This document shows positions 7,743 through 10,000 of a stretch of 10,000 nt of DNA, piece after piece. The notes beneath the pieces were generated by a model that saw only the letters and a list, made by a program, of their open reading frames with translations, made no database searches and was not told the DNA's origin. Origin of the DNA: Candidatus Hydrogenedens sp. Lineage in GTDB: Bacteria; Hydrogenedentota; Hydrogenedentia; Hydrogenedentales; Hydrogenedentaceae. Where the stretch lies: contig JAIWNQ010000262.1 in NCBI GenBank assembly GCA_020216745.1, positions 1 through 10,000 on the forward strand, given 5' to 3'. The position numbers and the translations under genes are program-made. The first letter of the stretch is position 1; the number at the start of each line of letters is the position of its first letter.

Positions 7743-9011
7743 TTAATATATATGTGAACCTAATGGTAAAACACGTATTAACTCTTCTAATGTTGTGATA
7801 CCTTTCCTTGCTTTCTTTAAACCGTCTTCAGCCATTGTCTCCATTCCTAACGAAACTGCGAGTGTATGTAATTGTGACACAGTAGGATGCTTTAAAATCA
7901 ACTCTTCAATTGCAGAGGTTACATACAATAGTTCACCGATACATGCTCTACCTCGATAACCTATATACTGGCATAAGGAACACCCTTTGCTCCTGTAAAA
8001 GGTTTCTTTGGTATTTTTTAAGTCAAAAAAAGAATAAACAGATGGATGTGGATTATAAGTTTCAATGCAGTCAGGGCAATTAATACGAACTAATCGTTGT
8101 GCCAAACTTGCAATAACGGAAGATGCCACCAAATATGATTCAATGCCCATATCTATTAATCGTATAAAAACACCTGCAGATGTTCCACTATGAATGGTAC
8201 TTATGACGAGATGTCCTGTTAAGCCTGCCTGAATGGCAATTCTTGCTGTTTCATAGTCTCGAATTTCACCAACCATAATAACTTCAGGGTCTTGTCTTAA
8301 AATAGAACGAAGTGCATTTGCAAATGTAAAGTCGACATGAGGATTAATTTGAATTTGAGAGATTTTATCCATCGAATACTCAACAGGGTCTTCAATAGTG
8401 ACAATATTAGGTAAGTTTCGAGGAGCATTAATCATCTCCTGAATTAAGGCATATATCGTTGTTGTTTTGCCACTACTGCTTGGACCTGTGAGCAAAATAG
8501 TTCCTTGGTTTCTGCGAATAATTTCTTTTAATTTTTGTTCAACATTGGGTTGAAACCCAAGTACATCAAGATGAAATAACTCCTGGGTTTCTCCCAAAAC
8601 GCGGATAACTACTTTTTCACCTTTTATTGTAGGTATTACAGAGACTCGCAGAGGATATTTACAAGAAGTTTTTGTTGGGTCTATCCTTCCATCTTGCGGT
8701 ATATCTTTTCTGTAGATGACAAGGTCTGCTAATACCTTAATTCTTGCAACTAATTTTCCATGATATTCTTTTGGAATTAAGGCTACTTGGTGTAATATAC
8801 CGTCAATGCGATAGCGTAAAGCAGTATGTTCTGTCCATGGTTCTAAATGAATATCACTCGAAATATGATAAGCCCCTTGTGTAATTATGAAGTCGATTAG
8901 ATCCGCAATTGTAGTTTCGTCACTCTCTTCTAACACAGTAGAAATATATCCTTGAATATCTGATAAAGGAACAATTTGTTTAGGTAATTTTTTATCTTTT
9001 GATTTTGACAT
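7743..9011 (-). CDS. PilB/GspE-type secretion or pilus assembly ATPase, short form
   Basis: A 422-residue hexameric motor ATPase of the type II secretion / type IV pilus assembly class, acting at the cytoplasmic face of the inner membrane. The order of motifs is complete: SSDIHLEP (51-58) and YRIDGIL (67-73) of the N2 domain, Walker A GPSSSGKTT (176-184, K182), Asp box TIEDPVEY (205-212), RQDPEVIMVGEIRD (239-252) with Walker B E249, His box TGHLVISTIH (265-274) and four zinc-ligand cysteines C312, C315, C344 and C347. PilB/GspE proteins are usually 500-570 residues, and this one lacks the N-terminal MshEN/N1 region that binds platform proteins. Walker A has SS where TG is normal. The tetracysteine motif favours an assembly (PilB/GspE) rather than retraction (PilT) role. 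AGGA (9022-9025, other strand) lies ten bases before the ATG. No pilin or platform gene is in the window, so the partner machine is unseen. Confidence 0.93.
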   Translation of the reverse strand: MSKSKDKKLPKQIVPLSDIQGYISTVLEESDETTIADLIDFIITQGAYHISSDIHLEPWTEHTALRYRIDGILHQVALIPKEYHGKLVARIKVLADLVIYRKDIPQDGRIDPTKTSCKYPLRVSVIPTIKGEKVVIRVLGETQELFHLDVLGFQPNVEQKLKEIIRRNQGTILLTGPSSSGKTTTIYALIQEMINAPRNLPNIVTIEDPVEYSMDKISQIQINPHVDFTFANALRSILRQDPEVIMVGEIRDYETARIAIQAGLTGHLVISTIHSGTSAGVFIRLIDMGIESYLVASSVIASLAQRLVRINCPDCIETYNPHPSVYSFFDLKNTKETFYRSKGCSLCQYIGYRGRACIGELLYVTSAIEELILKHPTVSQLHTLAVSLGMETMAEDGLKKARKGITTLEELIRVLPLGSHIY

Positions 9012-9029
9012 ACAAATAACATCCTTTTT

Positions 9030-9038
9030 TGGTATAAT
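9030..9038 (+). promoter_or_regulatory. Extended -10 promoter element for the rightward TPR-like gene
   Basis: TGGTATAAT is a perfect extended -10 (TGn plus TATAAT). Transcription would begin near 9045, leaving a leader of about 45 bases before the ATG at 9090. A TTGACA at 9005-9010 lies 22 bases upstream, too far for a standard -35, but extended -10 promoters can work without one. Confidence 0.5.
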
Positions 9039-9044
9039 ATAACA
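9036..9044 (-). promoter_or_regulatory. Extended -10-like element for the leftward ATPase operon
   Basis: On the minus strand 9044 to 9036 reads TGTTATATT, an extended -10 with one mismatch to TATAAT. Transcription would start near 9029, about 18 bases before the ATPase ATG. No recognisable -35 was found. It overlaps the rightward -10 element by three bases. Confidence 0.35.
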
Positions 9045-9089
9045 AAGTTTATTATTTTAACGGTAATAAAGTTTGGGCTAATAATAAAA

Positions 9090-10000
9090 ATGGATTATTA
9101 TCCGACAATAGATGAACTTGTATATCTTTTTGCATTTGTATCACTTCTTTTGTTAGTGGGAAAATTTATTAAAATAATATTTGTGCAGAAGAGAGAGAGT
9201 CCAAAAATATCTATTATTGTTGTTCTATGGTTGACCCTTTTAATTGTGTATATGTTATTTTCAGGGTATATGTATTTAAGAGCAGAACCATCACATCGAA
9301 TTACTATTCTCGGATGGTGTTTACTTTTTTGGATTATCCCATTGTTTTACTATTCCTTTTTATTTCTTAACGCTGTGTCCAGTCGCATAATGGAACAAAT
9401 AAGTCCTGTTGGTGCTAAAATTGAAGACCCATCTCCATTTGCATCAGCAAGAAAATTAGCATTATTAGGTGATATTGATGGAGCCATAGAATTATATCGA
9501 AGTTATAAAACGCATCAAGTAGAGGCTCTTTTTGAGGCTTTTCGGCTGTTAAAATCGAAAGGTAGATATGAAGATGCTTTTAATATCCTTCAAGAAATTA
9601 TTGATAAGTATCCCGACAGGTCGGATGCTTGGGTTGAAGCCAAATATTATCAAGCAAAAATTAAGGCGAATATATATCAGCAGTTTTCAGAAGCAATTCA
9701 AATATATAAGCAAATACTGAAGAAAAGAACCAAAACGCCATTTCATTCTATTGCGGTTAATGAAATTGCTCGATTACAGGCAATACAAAAAACATCAGGA
9801 GTTGTTGAAGAGTTTGTGAAATCTGACATAGAAGAAACTCAGCCTGAAGAAAAATTAGAGCAAGTAGAAGAAACTCATTTGGGGAGAATGTCAAAAGATG
9901 AGAAGAAAAGATATTTACTTGCTATTGAAGATACTCTCTTTGGAACCTATGTTCCCCCAGACCCATTTTACAAGGGAAAAGATGATAATAAAGATAAATT
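9090..10000 (+). CDS. Partial gene: three-segment membrane protein with TPR-like region
   Basis: Open from ATG 9090 to the window end, 303 codons with no stop, so the C-terminus is missing. Three hydrophobic segments are visible (about 10-32, 40-62 and 70-94), followed by a hydrophilic part. Residues about 122-212 read as TPR-like helix pairs: LALLGDIDGAIELYRSY, then LKSKGRYEDAFNILQEIIDKYP with a classic G-Y-A-P pattern, then FSEAIQIYKQIL. Residues 247-262 are rich in glutamate, and RYLLAIEDTLFGTYVPPDPF follows, then a lysine/aspartate-rich stretch at the cut. A membrane-tethered scaffold is the likely role; the specific function is not recognised. There is no clear Shine-Dalgarno sequence in the AT-rich leader; the start is chosen because the reading frame and membrane segments begin directly after it. 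It is divergent from the ATPase operon with 78 bases between starts, so shared control is possible. Confidence 0.82.
   Translation, partial: MDYYPTIDELVYLFAFVSLLLLVGKFIKIIFVQKRESPKISIIVVLWLTLLIVYMLFSGYMYLRAEPSHRITILGWCLLFWIIPLFYYSFLFLNAVSSRIMEQISPVGAKIEDPSPFASARKLALLGDIDGAIELYRSYKTHQVEALFEAFRLLKSKGRYEDAFNILQEIIDKYPDRSDAWVEAKYYQAKIKANIYQQFSEAIQIYKQILKKRTKTPFHSIAVNEIARLQAIQKTSGVVEEFVKSDIEETQPEEKLEQVEETHLGRMSKDEKKRYLLAIEDTLFGTYVPPDPFYKGKDDNKDK

Noticed and set aside
9005..9010. Perfect TTGACA as a -35 box for the rightward promoter
   Set aside because: The gap to the TATAAT is 22 bases, outside the usual 16-18, and the hexamer lies in the first codons of the ATPase gene, so it may be chance.

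Overview
The window is AT-rich bacterial DNA, densely coding, with short intergenic gaps and mostly AGGA-like ribosome binding sites. It holds seven complete protein genes, one gene running off the right edge and one broken transposase tail at the left edge. The mix points to a diderm (Gram-negative type) bacterium: a type II secretion / type IV pilus ATPase, a membrane-anchored protein with pseudopilin-like modules, an ABC-2 transporter and a cytoplasmic alpha-mannosidase. The style resembles poorly cultured phyla of the Planctomycetes/Hydrogenedentes/Omnitrophica kind, but this is an impression and the sequence alone does not fix the taxon.

Left edge (1-386): the C-terminal end of an IS5-type DDE transposase, GC-richer than its surroundings and interrupted by an in-frame TAG. 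It is followed by an AT-rich spacer with a possible -10 box and a hairpin ahead of the first intact gene.

Plus-strand cluster (387-6780): GH38 alpha-mannosidase, a PsiE-family membrane protein, an ABC ATPase, an ABC-2 permease and a single-pass membrane protein with two tandem pseudopilin-like modules. Gaps are 16, 11 and 3 nt, and the last pair overlaps by 8 nt, so the five genes look like one transcription unit. The last three are the tightest block and probably form one membrane complex. Linking the mannosidase and PsiE gene to it rests only on spacing.

Minus-strand pair (9011-6792): a short PilB/GspE-type ATPase followed after 27 nt by a sugar-phosphate nucleotidyltransferase with a hexapeptide-repeat tail. 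The pair converges on the plus-strand cluster with 11 nt between stop codons and no convincing terminator.

Right edge (9012-10000): a compact divergent promoter region with two overlapping extended -10 elements on opposite strands. It is followed by a gene, cut by the window end, for a protein with three membrane segments and a TPR-like soluble region.

No tRNA, rRNA, CRISPR array or complete mobile element was seen. The most noteworthy points are the ABC-2 transporter with its overlapping pseudopilin-like partner, the stripped-down PilB-like ATPase paired with a nucleotidyltransferase, and the transposase remnant.
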